NCBI RefSeq assembly: GCF_024713975.1
Contig: NC_091096.1
Span: 22,690,458-22,754,457 of the forward strand
DNA length: 64,000 nucleotides
From: Paralichthys olivaceus
Taxonomy: Eukaryota; Chordata; Actinopteri; Pleuronectiformes; Paralichthyidae
Reading direction: 5' to 3'
Shown: piece by piece, positions 1 to 12,995 of the stretch
How the letters are laid out: the number at the start of each line of letters is the position of its first letter
How positions within the stretch are numbered: position 1 is the first letter of the stretch
The notes under the pieces: generated by a model
Told to the model about the DNA's origin: nothing
Seen by the model: only the letters and a program-made list of their open reading frames with translations
The model's database searches: none
Made by a program: the position numbers and the translations under genes

Positions 1-2007
1 ACACACAAGAAGAGACAGGCTCAGTTATGCACACTACTGCTATTGTTCACATTGGCACCTTGTTGCTCTGAATCTTATCATTTATACCATCAGTTGTTGT
101 AGAGCTCCGTAGAAGGAAGTAGCAGCCCTCACCGCATATATTTCATCAGCAACGTTTACTACCAAACTTTTCAGTATAAATGTAAATGTCACATCTGAAA
201 GGTGTTGATTCCTAGAACAATTCATTACCCTACGTTATTTCAGTGGCCCATGCTTTATTAAATAGTGTGTAACAGGAGTGACGCAGGCTCACAGCAGGAA
301 ACTGATGCAAGCCTCTGCAGGGCTCTGACTTTAGTGCTGTGTGTCGCTGATAACTGTGCTCACATATACAGTGTGACGGTGTGTGCAGTGCATGTGTGTG
401 TGTGGGGTCATAAGTCCGTCTACAAAGTCACAGTAGGGTCAAAAATCTATGTCAATGTGGAGCTGACTTTGGGCTAGAGGCGGGGTACACCCAAGCAAGA
501 AATATGTAGACATGTATATAGTGTATTTTTCTTTAGCTAAATATCAAATTAATTAAATATTTTGAATTAGTTCTTCCAGCGTGTACAAACTCCTCCACCA
601 GGAGACTCTGGATATCATTTTCCACCGTATCAAAAAGTGAGCGTTGCACACGTCTTTGAGGTGCAGTGAAGCTCTTGGCTCATCATGAGTTGAAGCTACT
701 TTAAAGGAATTGTGTGTTTGTCAGCGTGGGGTGTGGTGTGACATCGGCCTCTGTGTGTGGGCTCAGGGTTCCTCAACAGCACATTTTAACTCTCCACAAA
801 TCAAGGGAGGCTGATGCTCGCAAAAATTACACCAAAGGACTCTCCAGCGTCTAGGTGGAGGCCTTCAAAGTGTGGCCGGCCCTGTGGCAATTATGTGGCA
901 GCTTCCTGTTTATCCCTGTGCGGCCCTTCTTCTTCTCTTCTCCTCCATCATCCTGCTTAAGAAGACACAGTGAATTAAAGAACAACTGAGCGACGGGGCT
1001 CAATCTCACTCCCGATATCTCCACTGTCCCACCACTCTGCGTGTTACTCAGACTGTCTCCATCTTTTCTGGGCCACGTACACCTCGACCTCTGTTCCTTC
1101 ACCACAGCATCGAACTTCCCCACTGTGGCCTCTCAAAGCCACAGAACTCAAGAGTGACACGTATGAGTAAGAACAACTTCTGTCCCCGATGGACTGTTTA
1201 CTTGTCACTTTTGCTGTTTGTGTGTTTGTGCAGAGCTTTTTTTATAACAGTCTGTAGTGCAGAGTGAATAAACAAAACTTTGTGTTCATTCTACCTTGTT
1301 TATCTGCAGTGATTTTGCAGTCAATATTTTTCATAAAATGAAACTAAATGTGATTTATTACTGTTAACATGTGTGGTTTTTACATAAGTTTGAATGATGT
1401 TGTTATTTTATACATTACATGTCGACTATTTCAGAGGTCTTTTAAGCAACCAAAACAAACTTCAAACTCAAGTTCAGAACTTTTCAGTTATTCTAATTTT
1501 ATCAGTATTGAAGGTATTGCATATTCACATGCACTGCACTTCCCTGGACCATTAATAATAGACATGCTAAGTATGCAGGCGATAAGATGAACAGTCTGTA
1601 TGTGGAAAACATGTGTCCCACATACAGACAGACAGATGTTAGTGGAATTATATAGAAATTAATTTCTGACCTTTCTATCTTATTGTTTGTTGGTCAGTCT
1701 GTTGCAGACTATTATGTTTTTCACATAGAAGAATCCCAGCTGCATTCATGCACTGTACACAGAAAACTGATCAGCTCTGACCAGCATTTTCTTTCAGCCT
1801 GAATGTAGGGAAACAAAAATAGAAACTGTGCAGGTCTCTCATTCTTGATAGGCTGATGCATATGAAAAAGGGGGAAGTGCTCTGCAGCAGTTGAGTAGCA
1901 CTAGTGTTTATGTAATGTTTAACCGGTTTAAATGTGACACAGTACATGGTGTTGTTCTCAAAAACAATTTCCCCAATTTTTCTTGTGGTGTTTTTTTCTT
2001 TTGCCAG
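1..2007. other. Upstream or first-intron sequence of arhgap25, no gene recognised
   Basis: I see no coding exon here. The first visible arhgap25 exon begins at 2008 with a split codon, so at least one earlier exon encoding the N-terminus should exist. I searched this stretch for a short exon with a start codon and a phase-1 donor and found none I would defend. It may lie before the window. Short open frames here have no family resemblance. Confidence 0.6.
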
Positions 2008-3130
2008 CACGATCCAGGACTGTGATACCTGGAGAGGGGGGCCCCAGGCCGGGCTCGCCAAGTTCCCCCAGGTCCATGGAGAGGCCGCTGAAGGCCGGCT
2101 GGCTCAAGAAACAACAGAGGTCTTTGGTGAAGAACTGGCACCAGCGTTACTTTGTGCTGAGAGGCAGCACACTGACCTACCACAAAGATGACAAGGAGAC
2201 CACTGTCCAGGTGAGACACTTGGAATGTTAGTCCTTATTATGATGATTATTAATATGATAGTGATGGTGATTACTATTCAACTGTCAATTCTTGTTAGCA
2301 TGAAACACATTAGCAGAAGTTTTCATTAAAATGCTGCATATTCCAAAATTCAAATGCTCCAATTACCTTTTTTAATTTGATACATGCAGTGACTTGAATG
2401 TGATTACTGTCATCAAAATGATCTCTATGTTGTTATTGCATGTTGATTTTCTACTTAAACATTAAGTGGTGCAGAAGAAGATTTAAGATGAGATAAGACT
2501 TTTTTCATTCTGAAGGAACTCTTCTGCCAGCTTGTTGCAGTGAATACAAAATAAAGTTTAAAAATAGTAATATAAAGTTTGTATGTTTATATTGAATGTC
2601 ACCAGTCCTTTTGCATCTTTGACTTTGTTGTATTAAACCTCTGGTTTAGCCATAGCAGTTGCATTCATCCACCATTCAGTCAAGATCCTGCACTCTGTGT
2701 TATTACTCTGAAGATATGTTGAAGTGGGATCAAAACAAGATGTTGATGATCCTCTCTTTGCATGTTGTGCATGGAGTAGGTAAACTTTCAAAAAGTCAGG
2801 GTAGAGGCTGTGACACCATGGCAGTGGCATGTTGTCTTGCTGGAGTAACAGCACTGGATACACATGCACACATAAAATCACTTATTGTGTGATCAACATT
2901 CAGAGATTGTGGTCAAATTTGTTGACTATATTAACCCTCATTTCTGTTCACCACTTCTCTCACACATTTACATGTTTTCCCTGCATTCATCACGTTATCC
3001 TTGTACTTCCTGTTAAGAAACACAATCTAGTTAAACAGAAAATGTTAAAAAACAAAAACAAAATTTCTTATTTTTCTCAGGGACATTGATAATGGCCTGA
3101 CACACACACAGACACACACAGACACACACA

Positions 3131-3193
<63 letters not shown>

Positions 3194-3488
3194 TACTGAG
3201 TTTACTCAGAAATTCGAAAATACTCAATGCTGCTGCTGCTTTTGACCTTGGGATAAAAACAGAAATGTGGGAGTGGGACAGTGGCAGATGGAAGGAGTAG
3301 GCTTTTACAAGTAAACAGGGAACTAGAGAACAGATGAGCATTTTCAGTGTGTTGAATGTCTGCAAAAAATAATGAGAAAACTGCCCTGCACCTATGTGCT
3401 GTTAATATAAAGAGTAGAATTAGGTGGTAAATCAATCAATAAATGAATGAATATAAATATTAGTGGTTGGATTTCCTCTCACTCAGAC

Positions 3489-3521
<33 letters not shown>

Positions 3522-6249
3522 GTGTGCGGTTTGCTTTCCAGGGAGTCATTCAGATACGATTCTGTAAAGTTAACGAACTCCCTCCGAACTCAGACGACCC
3601 TGGGAAGTACCTGTTCGAGATCATACCACGTGAGTTTCTTCTTTGTCTAATTATTTTATAAAAGTTGGAGATGAAAATATTTCTCTGTAACATTTCCTGA
3701 AAGCCAGTGTTCCAACCTGTTCCATCGGGGCTGCATGGTCTTTTCTGGTATCTGTCTGCATCAGGGGCGGGTCCAGGGGCAGACCAGGGGGCACTGGCCC
3801 CCAACTCTAAATCTGATTGACCCCCTCCTGTCAGTTGTCTTTTTTAAATTTGGTATCAAGTACTCTTAACACCACTAGTTAACGATGACAGTTTGTTAAG
3901 GGCTTTTATTTTCTAGTTTTTTCATAAAATGCCTGAACAAGGATGCATTTTCAAAATATATAGAATTATGTGCAGCTTTGAACTGTAAAGACAGGATCTT
4001 AAACATAACTTTGTTAAGTTATAGTTATAACATTAAATGACTTGTTTTGTTGTATGATGCAGAGTTCCCATACCACTAACTACTACTAAAACTACTAACA
4101 CAGGTAAAACAGGAGACAGAGAGCGAGGTCCATATGTGTTCATGGCAAACTCCCAGAGTGACATGGATGAGTGGGTCCGCACTCTACGCAGAGTCATCGG
4201 GGTACCGACAAGTGGAGGTTCGATAAAATCTTAACATGTCATAAAAACAGTTTAAAAGATGTAACTGTCATTTATAATTGAAGATATAACATCATCCACC
4301 AAACAATACCTCTGAAGCTCAATGATTAACGTATCATACATCATTTGGTCAATCAGGAAACAATTATTTCCAAGGTTATGTGCTGAGATAATTTTTTAGC
4401 AGTGACTTCCTGGAAACTTTGCTGTACGTCTTGCAAAATAATGATTCATGTCTTTTATTTGTCTCTGGGTGGTTTTGAATTTTGTCTGCACAGCATCTTG
4501 AATCTGTGTGTAAATAAAACTGCCTTTTATTTTCATTTGATAACCATCTGCATCCCCACAGTGTTTGGAAAGAGTCTCATGGACACTGTGACGTATGAGC
4601 AACGTTTTGGGCCTCACATGGTACCGATCCTGGTGCAGAAGTGTGTGGAGTTCATTAAAGAACACGGTCTGAATGAGGAAGGCATCTTCCGCCTGCCAGG
4701 ACAGGACAATGCCGTCAAACAGTTCAGAGACGCCTTCGATGCTGGAGAGAGGCCGTCCTTCCCCAGGTATACACTCTACACAGAATGATCGATATAACAT
4801 ATAATCATTAACTTCTTACTGATCTGATTTGTTGTGGAAGGTTTATTGTATGTAGGAATGTAACATATATAATTTGAAGTCCTGTAATTAAAAAGACAGG
4901 GAAGTGAATAACCAATGTTCTTTTTTAGACATCTCAAACCGATTCAATTGAACTAAAACTCTGAAACAATTCTGAGCCCTCTTTAAATCTGGTTAGTAAA
5001 TGAATGAGTTGAAAAAGGTCACTGCTACATACGGTGAAACTGTCCTAACCTCAGTCAGACATCAGCATCAGTTTTTCTTATTCTGAGAAAGCAGGGAGAG
5101 ATGAGAGAGATGAAAAGGCTGATAGATTTATGTCAGCTCAGAGCTGAATGCGACACCACATCCTGTTCCGACAGGAACACAGGAGGGCGTCTGTATTACA
5201 AGCTCCTCTGACAGAGCACTAAAACATCAGTCTAACATGTCTGTCTGCCCGGAGTGATGGAGCACACGGTTACAGCCAGCAAGGGTCATAAAGACATGAT
5301 TTATATATTTCAGGCCAGAGAGAAAAAAATAAAAGAACAATGACAGACTTTTTTTCCTCTGCATTCTTCCAAACAAAACAAATTAATCCAACTCTGTTAC
5401 AAAGCTAAATATACAAAACTAGACCCATAGGCCCAAACAATGAGGTTGTGCAGAGCTTTTGTGTCCACCACTGGATTTAGGAAAGTAATTAAAATGTTGT
5501 TTACACTGCAACATCTAAGCGCTTTTTAGTCCAGTTTAGTCCAAATATTTACACAGGTCTTGTCAAGATGGAACAAAACAAGTGACAAAACTGAGACACA
5601 CAATAACAGCCACACATTTAGACATGTGCATAGAATCCAGTTGACATTATATAACATTTAAGCCAGGTTAAAGGACTCCATATACAGCATGTGATCAAAT
5701 GACATGCATGTGATAACTCATGCAACCCATGTTGGCTCCATGGCTCAAATACCAGTTGATGGAATAATGGTGAAAGTAAGTGGTGTAAGTGGATATTCAT
5801 TGTGAATGTGTCATTGCACGCAGTGACACAGATGTCCACACAGTGGCGTCACTGCTCAAACTGTACCTGAGGGAGCTGCCAGAGCCGGTGGTGCCCTGGA
5901 CTCAGTATCAAGACTTCCTGGACTGCACCAGCCAGCGGGACTGTAGCAGCACAGAGGTAAGTGTGTGAGTGTGTGTGAGGTCCAGGTAGTACTCATGCTG
6001 TGGTGACCTAAACCTGTTTACACAGTCACATTATGGGGGCGAGTCCTATAATGTAAATCCTTAAATTCTAAGGTGAAGAAATTTTAAGGTTAGTTTAAGG
6101 CTTTGTTAAGGTTCGGTCTAGGTTACAGTTGGGTTTAGGATAAGAGCGAGAATAAGGGTTAAGCAAGTCCCCAGAAAATCAATGTAAATCAATGTAATGT
6201 CCTCTGAAGTAATGGAGACAGGGCTATGTGGCTCTTTATATGTGTCTGT

Positions 6250-6290
<41 letters not shown>

Positions 6291-9200
6291 TGTGTGTGTG
6301 TTTTAACCTATTGCCCCGCTGTACTTTCAGGGTTGGGAAAAGTTGGAGAAACAAATCTCTCTTCTCCCCAGAATCAACTACAACCTTCTGAGTTATGTGT
6401 GCCGGTGAGTATAGAAGCTGTAGCACAAAGCATTATGGGACGTTCAGGAGAGGACACCCTACATGTTCATTGAAATGTCCCTGAGTAAGACTGTTTACTG
6501 TCCATTCACTGGATCTCACAGTGTCCTTCTGGTTCAAAACACCAAATGCTGTTCTTAGATCAGTTTCCAGTCCTGACACGGGCTGAGCAGCAGCAGTTCA
6601 TTTTGCCTTTTTGTTTCCAGGTTTTTGTTTGAGGTGCAGCAACACTCCACAGTGAACAAGATGAATGTGGAAAACCTGGCTACAGTGATGGGGATCAACC
6701 TGCTGAAACCTCAGTTGGAAGATCCCATCACTGTGATGAAGGGTGAGGACAACTAAATAGGATACGTTTAGGGAACCTGCCTCACAGTGAATAGACCAGC
6801 TTTTGTATACACTTCTAATCCTGAGTCCTCTGAAGACTATTTGTGTAATTCATTGTTTTAATTCACTCATAAATAAGGTCAATTTGTTACAAACTGTCAT
6901 TTTTTTTGTCTTTTTATTGCACACATGTGCACCATAGATAACTTTACATTTTCACACAAAAGGCCTTACAGACAGGATATTAAACATAACCCCTATATTT
7001 TGTTGCTAGATGTTTTTCGTCCGGTAAATGCTACACTTATTAACTTTAATAATTTCTAAATAATAGGTCACTCACTGAGGGATGGGGCCCTGCCTCCCAG
7101 ACACTGGCTGTGCTACATACGTACTAATGTCCTTGCTGCCAAACAAGACTCATACAAGACTGTCAATAGCAAGTATTAGATTAGCATAACCCTAACTCAG
7201 GGTACAATGTATGATTGACCTTGAGTGCCACGTGTCCCAAACAGCTGCGTAGTTGACTCATAGGAAGGGTGTGTCCTACCACAGATGTTGATCCATGCGA
7301 TGCGCTGTGAGGCTTGGAGAAGATAGAGAAGTGATTAATTGTCGTTTTATGACCTTGATATCATTATCATGGGTTGTCATATATTGTGAAAGTGGTTTTG
7401 CTCTGCGTCAGCAATTTTATTAAGCAATGACCTGTGATTACAACATCCTCCTCTGTTTTAGACATTTTAATTTATGTACACATGCAAGTAACATCATGTA
7501 CTTCTTCTTTGATCCCACACACTTTTCCAACAATCTCAATCATCCTGCTGATATATGGTCTCTGTATTTGAAAAGTACAAAATAACGTAAAAATAAGCAC
7601 AAACAAATCTAAAAGTAATTTACACTTTTAAAGATTTGAATAATGTAAATCAAGAATTTGCATATTTTGATCATTGTGTCATTTGTGTCGTTTGTATTTT
7701 TCTCAGCAACTCCTCAGATCCAGAAGCTGATGACAGTGATGATCAGACAGCATGAGACACTGTTTCCTCTCTCCAAAGACGTGCTTCCCTGCCCCCACTC
7801 CAAAAAGGCAAAGAGCCGGAAGAACACTCCCCGAAATTTCGTGGGTTGGGAGTCTGCAGAGGTATTTACTGTAAAGTCACTCTGATGGTTTCACTGTTTC
7901 AGGTATGACGACAGGACATGTCCAAACAATACCAAGAACCAGAATATCCAAATTATTCTATAATGGTCATGGGAAGTTGCCATGAATCCCCACAGACAAT
8001 ATGTACTATTATTACCCTCTGGCAAAGACAGAGGGTGTACCTGAGTAATCTGGCTGCTAATGCAAATTAATATGGACATACCATCATCAAATTCTATTGT
8101 TTTAGTTTTTTTTTAACGTTTGGAATCAACATCTCAGTAACATATCAGGGATCCAGTGGAAGGACCAGGGGGACACTGGCCCCAGCTGAAATCTGATTGG
8201 CTCCTGAAGTGTCCCTGTCCTGTCAGTAGTCAGTAGTAAAATATTTCTTTACTAACAATACTAAGAACACATTCAATAGATAATTTGTCTAAGCGTTTTT
8301 GAAGTTCACAATAAACAACGTACAATTTTCACAGTATGAATTCAATGATGTGTGACTTTGCTCAAAGCTAAAGAGCTAACAGTGAAAAAGGAATGACTCA
8401 CATGTGCATCTTACTAAATCATGAGCTGTTGGACATATAATTGGCCCCTGAGCTAGAAAAATCCTAGATCCACCAATGACACAGCTTCAGTCCAACTGAC
8501 AATTTAATCTATAGTTTTGTCCTTGCCCTGCAGCTTGATTCTGTGTTAGTTTGGTGATCTTAAATACACAATTCAAGGTAATGCAGCTAATGGAGAAAAC
8601 ATCCAAACTCAAAGATGTTACCATTAAATTATAGCTTGACAAAACAGTTTTTTGTTCGATTACTTGTTTTTCCTTCACTGAAATTCATTTCTGCCTTAGT
8701 ATCTTCTCCCTGACTCGAAAATAACCTTTACACACACAAAGACTTGGCTGTATATCTGTAAAAAATATTTTTTCGGTTTATCTCAGATGGGTGATGCATC
8801 TCTGTCTGAGTCTCCAGAAGAGGAGGAGGATGTTGACAGTCCAGGCCCAGACAAAGGGAACTGCAGCTCCCAAATCCAAAACTTACATTCCACTGACGAC
8901 CTGCATGGAAGTCCTCGCAAACGCACCCAGACCCTGCCCACCTTCACCTGCCCCCTCACCGGGATGGCAGCTAAGGCCGACGCACTCAACCGATGGAGTC
9001 GCATCCAGGAGGTGGGGGAGGTGAAGACCGAAACATTGTCAGAGGACATTTTTAGGATCCTGGACCTCAGGAGCTCAGGATCATTGTTCGGGGGGTCTCA
9101 GATGAGTAACAAGAAGGAGGAGCATACGCTCCCGTCCTACGGAGGAAGTGAGAGCACAGGTTCTTCAAAAGCTGACTCCCAGAAACCTGACAGCCAGTCC

Positions 9201-9957
9201 CCTCCTACTAAGGTGCTGTCCCATCAGAAGAGTGTAGAGACAGTGGGGGGTTCAGATCAGGAGGTCAACAACAAGTCTGAGCTGAAGAAAGACGACCAGC
9301 CGCTTATAGACAGGTGGGTTCAGCTGAGAAGTCACATGGAAACACAGTGTTTACCTTAATACTAACTCACAACACACCAATGAGACCCTACACATCCTTT
9401 GTTAACACTTTTAAAAGTAATATGTGATACGCTAATACAAAACTATAAATAAATGTTTTAACAATAGTCTCAATGACCTTTTCAGGAACCACAATATCCA
9501 AATGAATTTAGCAGGATAACCTTAAGGTATTCAGTGTATTAATAATATTATTTGAAAGCTTTTTGTAACTATGAGGGCTATTTATTTATTTTTTCTATCT
9601 ATCTATCTATCTATCTATCTATATATATTAGGAAAGAAATTTTATTGCATGTAAATACCTGTCATCATTCCCAAGACTATATAGAGTCTAGAAAAAAAGA
9701 CTTTCTTTTTTTAGACTGTTTACCTGACTATGTGAACCCTGGCTGTCTCTCTCAGTGTGCAGCAGGAGAACCAGGAGCTGAAGGCCTCCGTGGCAGAGCT
9801 CCAGTCAGCTCTGGAGGCAGAGCGCAGCCGTGCGGCCGCTCTGCAGATCTGTCTGAGAAATGCTGAGCGCAGCCGAGATGAGGCCCAGAGACGCAACGAT
9901 GAGCTGCAAAGAGACATTGAACAGTTCCTCAGCAGAAAGCTGCAGGCTCCCACCTAA
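2008..9957 (+). CDS. arhgap25: Rho GTPase-activating protein 25 (PH + RhoGAP + coiled coil), 5' partial
   Basis: Exons: 2008-2210, 3542-3629, 4104-4217, 4562-4766, 5824-5956, 6331-6404, 6621-6742, 7707-7861, 8787-9313, 9756-9957. All phases agree, giving about 607 residues (human ARHGAP25 has roughly 645). Family role: switches off Rac-type GTPases at the membrane and cortex; in mammals mainly in blood cells. Seen: a PH domain at about residues 25-130 of the fragment ([12 protein letters not shown] start), then RhoGAP at about 142-330. The motif EEGIFRLPG carries the arginine finger, codon 4690-4692. A serine-rich linker follows, with the ARHGAP25-like RKRTQTLP motif. A C-terminal coiled coil ([17 protein letters not shown]) ends at TAA 9955. 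ARHGAP25 fits better than ARHGAP22/24 because of [15 protein letters not shown] and [10 protein letters not shown]. The first exon is missing. Oddities: the donor after 4217 (GGAG|GTTCGA) is weak but is the only in-frame one nearby, and the last-but-one exon has a possible second in-frame donor at 9346. Confidence 0.95.
3101..3192 (+). repeat. (CA)n microsatellite in arhgap25 intron
   Basis: A roughly 92-base CA tract with a few GA interruptions at its 5' end. It lies in the intron before the exon at 3542, which also contains a TG tract downstream. Confidence 0.95.
3489..3526 (+). repeat. (TG)n microsatellite next to a 3' splice site
   Basis: About 19 TG units with one CG interruption. The tract ends 15 bases before the exon beginning at 3542, so it occupies the usual polypyrimidine/branch region. 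Confidence 0.95.
3758..3860. repeat. Dispersed repeat fragment, copy 1
   Basis: The text reading 'ggggcactggcccc...atctgattg' followed by a tcctgtcag segment recurs in diverged form near 8150-8240, in another intron of the same gene. The two copies are clearly related but the outer limits are uncertain. I cannot assign the family. Confidence 0.6.
6060..6302. repeat. Dispersed repeat with (TG)n tail, copy 1
   Basis: A segment containing 'gggttaagcaagtccccagaaaatcaatg' and 'gtcctctgaagtaatgg' runs into a TG tract (about 6240-6302). A related unit in the other orientation lies at about 41200-41405. The TG tract stops 28 bases before the exon at 6331. Confidence 0.6.
8143..8480. repeat. Dispersed repeat, copy 2 (longer)
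   Basis: Shares the 'gggggacactggcccc' to 'atctgattgg' core with the fragment at 3758. It appears to end at 'tcctagatccaccaatga', which is roughly an inverted version of its start (gggatccagtgg), as expected of a small DNA element. It lies in the intron before the exon at 8787. Confidence 0.55.
9594..9632 (+). repeat. (TATC)n microsatellite
   Basis: About eight tandem ATCT units followed by a short TA run, in the last intron of arhgap25. Confidence 0.95.
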
Positions 9958-10136
9958 CTGTCCTTTTCAAACTCAGTAGTGTATGGATCCATAACTCCAT
10001 CAACCTCAACAGAGCTAATTTCACAGGAGGTGATTATGAACTGTTGTCCTCCAGTGTGGTGACACTGGGTTGTTTCCATTTGAGCTCTGTCTGGACCTGA
10101 AAGTCTGTCATCAGACAGTTAATTATCACAACTTCT

Positions 10137-10142
10137 AATAAA
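10137..10142 (+). promoter_or_regulatory. arhgap25: Candidate polyadenylation signal of arhgap25
   Basis: An AATAAA hexamer lies about 180 bases after the stop codon. A second hexamer occurs near 10286. Which one is used cannot be told from sequence. Confidence 0.5.
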
Positions 10143-10660
10143 GACTTACAATCCAACACAAGTTTGTTGTACCTACTGGACAGGTGATGCCACACCCTTT
10201 TATCAGAGAACTGATAATAATGGTGGCCAATACAAATACCATGTTATTTTCTGTCCATTTTAAATGTCAGTTAAATGTTAAATTAATAAAACTGCACAGA
10301 TGTATTTTGTTGCATAAATGCATGAAATAATCTTTCATCACATACATACATGTATTTTTCATAAGAACATATCAGTGTACATAGACATTGTCATCATCAC
10401 TCACTGATGGCTGCCTCACCAACGTGATAAGCTGCAGTAATGGCAATAAATATGAGACGTGATGAAACTGCTACAGGCCTGCAGACATACAATGAACAGT
10501 GGTGCTGACATGTTGAAACTGACACTTAAGGACCTTGTTTACTAATGCTTGTGACACTACAGGCACAACAGTGATTGGAGCTAATGTTAACATCAGCATC
10601 AGCTAACTTTGCACTGAGCACACTAACATGCTAATATAGCAAGTTATATAACAAGTATGA

Positions 10661-11035
10661 TAAAAATGAAAATGCACTCATTATCTTCTCACCACTATGC
10701 CGATGGAGGGGTGGGTGAAGTGTTTGAGTCCACAAAACACCTCTGGAATTTCAGGGGTAAACTTATAGCAGCCAAATCCAATACAATTGAAGTCACTGGT
10801 TACTGATTCTTCAAACGTAAAAAAACCCCAGAAAAACTTAACATGCCTCCATACTGCTCCTGTGGTGTCGTCCAAGTGTCCACAAGACCTGACATTCAAC
10901 TTAGATTCTAATTGGCTTCATTTACACCGTGTTTTAAGCCTGAATATCTGCTCTGATCCTGAGCCCCTACATCGGCATAGGCCTATTGGTGATTAAATTA
11001 GTGAATTGTAATTTTCGTGTGAACTATCCCTTTAA
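10661..11035. mobile_element. Non-autonomous DNA element (MITE-like), teleost dispersed family
   Basis: From general knowledge of fish genomes, sequences beginning with 'aaaatgaaaattcactcattat', passing through 'atgccgatggaggggtgggtgaag' and ending 'gtgaactatcccttta' are a very common dispersed family. This stretch matches that pattern from end to end. The right end (11019-11035) is well kept and the left end is degraded. There is no coding capacity. Confidence 0.7.
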
Positions 11036-12497
11036 CCATATGAAAATTTAGTTGCTGATATGTTTTTTTGTGGCCCAACAGACAGACTAAACAACACTGC
11101 TATCCACAGAGCTATGTTGTTAGCATGGCCAAAAACTTGGACATATATCACTCCAGAGACTGCATGTGTTTCATTAAAGCTTAATTAAATCAATACATTT
11201 TCATATTGACAAAGGCTCAAATGACTGCATGTAATGTGAGGTACAACTAAAAGGAGAGTATAACTGTGTTGGGCAGCCAGCAACAACTCCAAATTAACTC
11301 AAACATTTCTCGATGTCTGATGGAAACGTAACAAACTGACTGTTCTATTACAGACAAATACTGCATCAAATTCCCCCACTTCTGTAAAACCGATGAAAAA
11401 TAATAATCATCTACACATGAATTATATTTTCAACTAAGCTCAGCACAAAATATTGGCTGTTGGAAGTTTTTCAGTCCCAAAATAGCAGCTCTGGTCTTCA
11501 CACATCCCCATTTATTTCGCGCTAATGTCTATAATAGAGATCAAGTGGAGGGGACTGACTGTGTCCACATTGCCACTGACAAGCCTTCTGACAGTCATCA
11601 GGAAGATGTGATAGTCTGTTGTGGCAGCAGTAACACAGAGCGTCAGATAACAGCACGTCTGTCAACTGTCAGCCTGGCAGATGAGTGGCAGAGGCAGGAA
11701 AAAGTTCATTCCTTCCCACCTCTGTAAAGCGCCACAATCAGGAGTGTATCTGCAGGTCACACAAAGAAGCTCAGGAATGAAGGACAGTTTGTGTAGTGGG
11801 ATGAGGGTTCAGATGACGAATCGGTCAGTTATGCAAATCTGACATCTGAGAGCTGAGAACGACTTGGGTGTTGGAAGTCTTTCTCAATGATTCAATCATT
11901 TTCTGAAGCATCATTTCTCTTGTTGCTGATGACGCCCCTCATGATTATGTCTGTGCCCCATTGTATTTGCTCTTGCCCTAAAAAAGGAGCCTCTTGTGGA
12001 CAGATAACCCATTTCAGACACTGTGTCCACTTACCAGAAGAGGAAGAACATTTCAGCAAACATTGGGGCTTTGCCAAATGAACACAAGTGATCATTTTGT
12101 GCTACTCTGTTGTCCTCACGAGCTACTTAAAATTCATTCTATACTCACTGTGAGCTCAGTGTCTCTCATTCTCCATCATTAAGGCCTCACACCTCATTGC
12201 ATTTCAATTTCATTTGGACATTTATATATCCTGTTGCACTCAACAATATAAACACATACTTGGTGTATTTTGTCAAAAAGAAATGGTCAATGGAGTCCAG
12301 ACAGCAGCTCGCAGAACTCCACCATTTACAAAGCAAATAAACAAATGAAGAAAATCAAGCCTGGAGCACCCACCCAAACAAAATAGCGCTTCCACAAGGA
12401 AGAGTCTACAGGACAGTGTTTACAAAATCCTCATTAAGGTTGCTAGATAACACGCTCATGTGCATCACACAAAGTTGAAGGCGTGCACACAAACACA

Positions 12498-12499
<2 letters not shown>

Positions 12500-12532
<33 letters not shown>
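12500..12532 (+). repeat. (CA)n microsatellite
   Basis: About 16 uninterrupted CA units, preceded by an imperfect ACAAACACAAAC lead-in. Confidence 0.95.
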
Positions 12533-12534
<2 letters not shown>

Positions 12535-12995
12535 GCAAAGAGACCATAAGCACTGAGCAATGCAGAGCCCACCATATCATAGATAAGGGGCAGAAAGAAA
12601 GAGCTGGGAAGAAGAGAGCAGAGCACAGAGACTGACAGAGGACAGGACACAACAGAGATGAGTCGAAGGGACAAAGACAAGCCTTGGCCACCCTGTCACC
12701 GGAACTGCAGCCCCGACGCAAAGGACATCAAAAGGTGCACATGAGAATAAATTCTGTGAGATCTGGAGGAGGGCAGCAGGAATACACACTCCTGCAGAGC
12801 AGCGCACACTGGTCAGTGCAAGGGTCAACAACACAACTGACTACTGCCCGGGACAACAGAACTTAGGCAACAGATGAGATGAACAATATCTAAATGAACC
12901 TTTGGAATCCAGAGATATTTTTCTTGTTTTTGCATTAGCTTATCTATAGACAACCACAGAGGCCATACAATAGAAAGCTGCAGATTGTTTCTCTC

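Larger units (their letters stand above)
9958..12995. other. arhgap25 3' UTR and arhgap25-bmp10 intergenic sequence
   Basis: No coding sequence is recognised apart from the arhgap25 3' UTR at the start. The stretch contains a MITE-like repeat (about 10661-11035) and a CA microsatellite (about 12500-12532). The last 120 bases before the bmp10 start codon should hold its leader and perhaps its promoter. An AGATAA (GATA-type) motif on the minus strand near 12940 is visible, but alone it is weak evidence. Confidence 0.6.

Noticed and set aside
3045..3365. Minus-strand frame of 106 codons
   Set aside because: Its core is a translated CA repeat (CVCVCV); simple sequence, not a gene.
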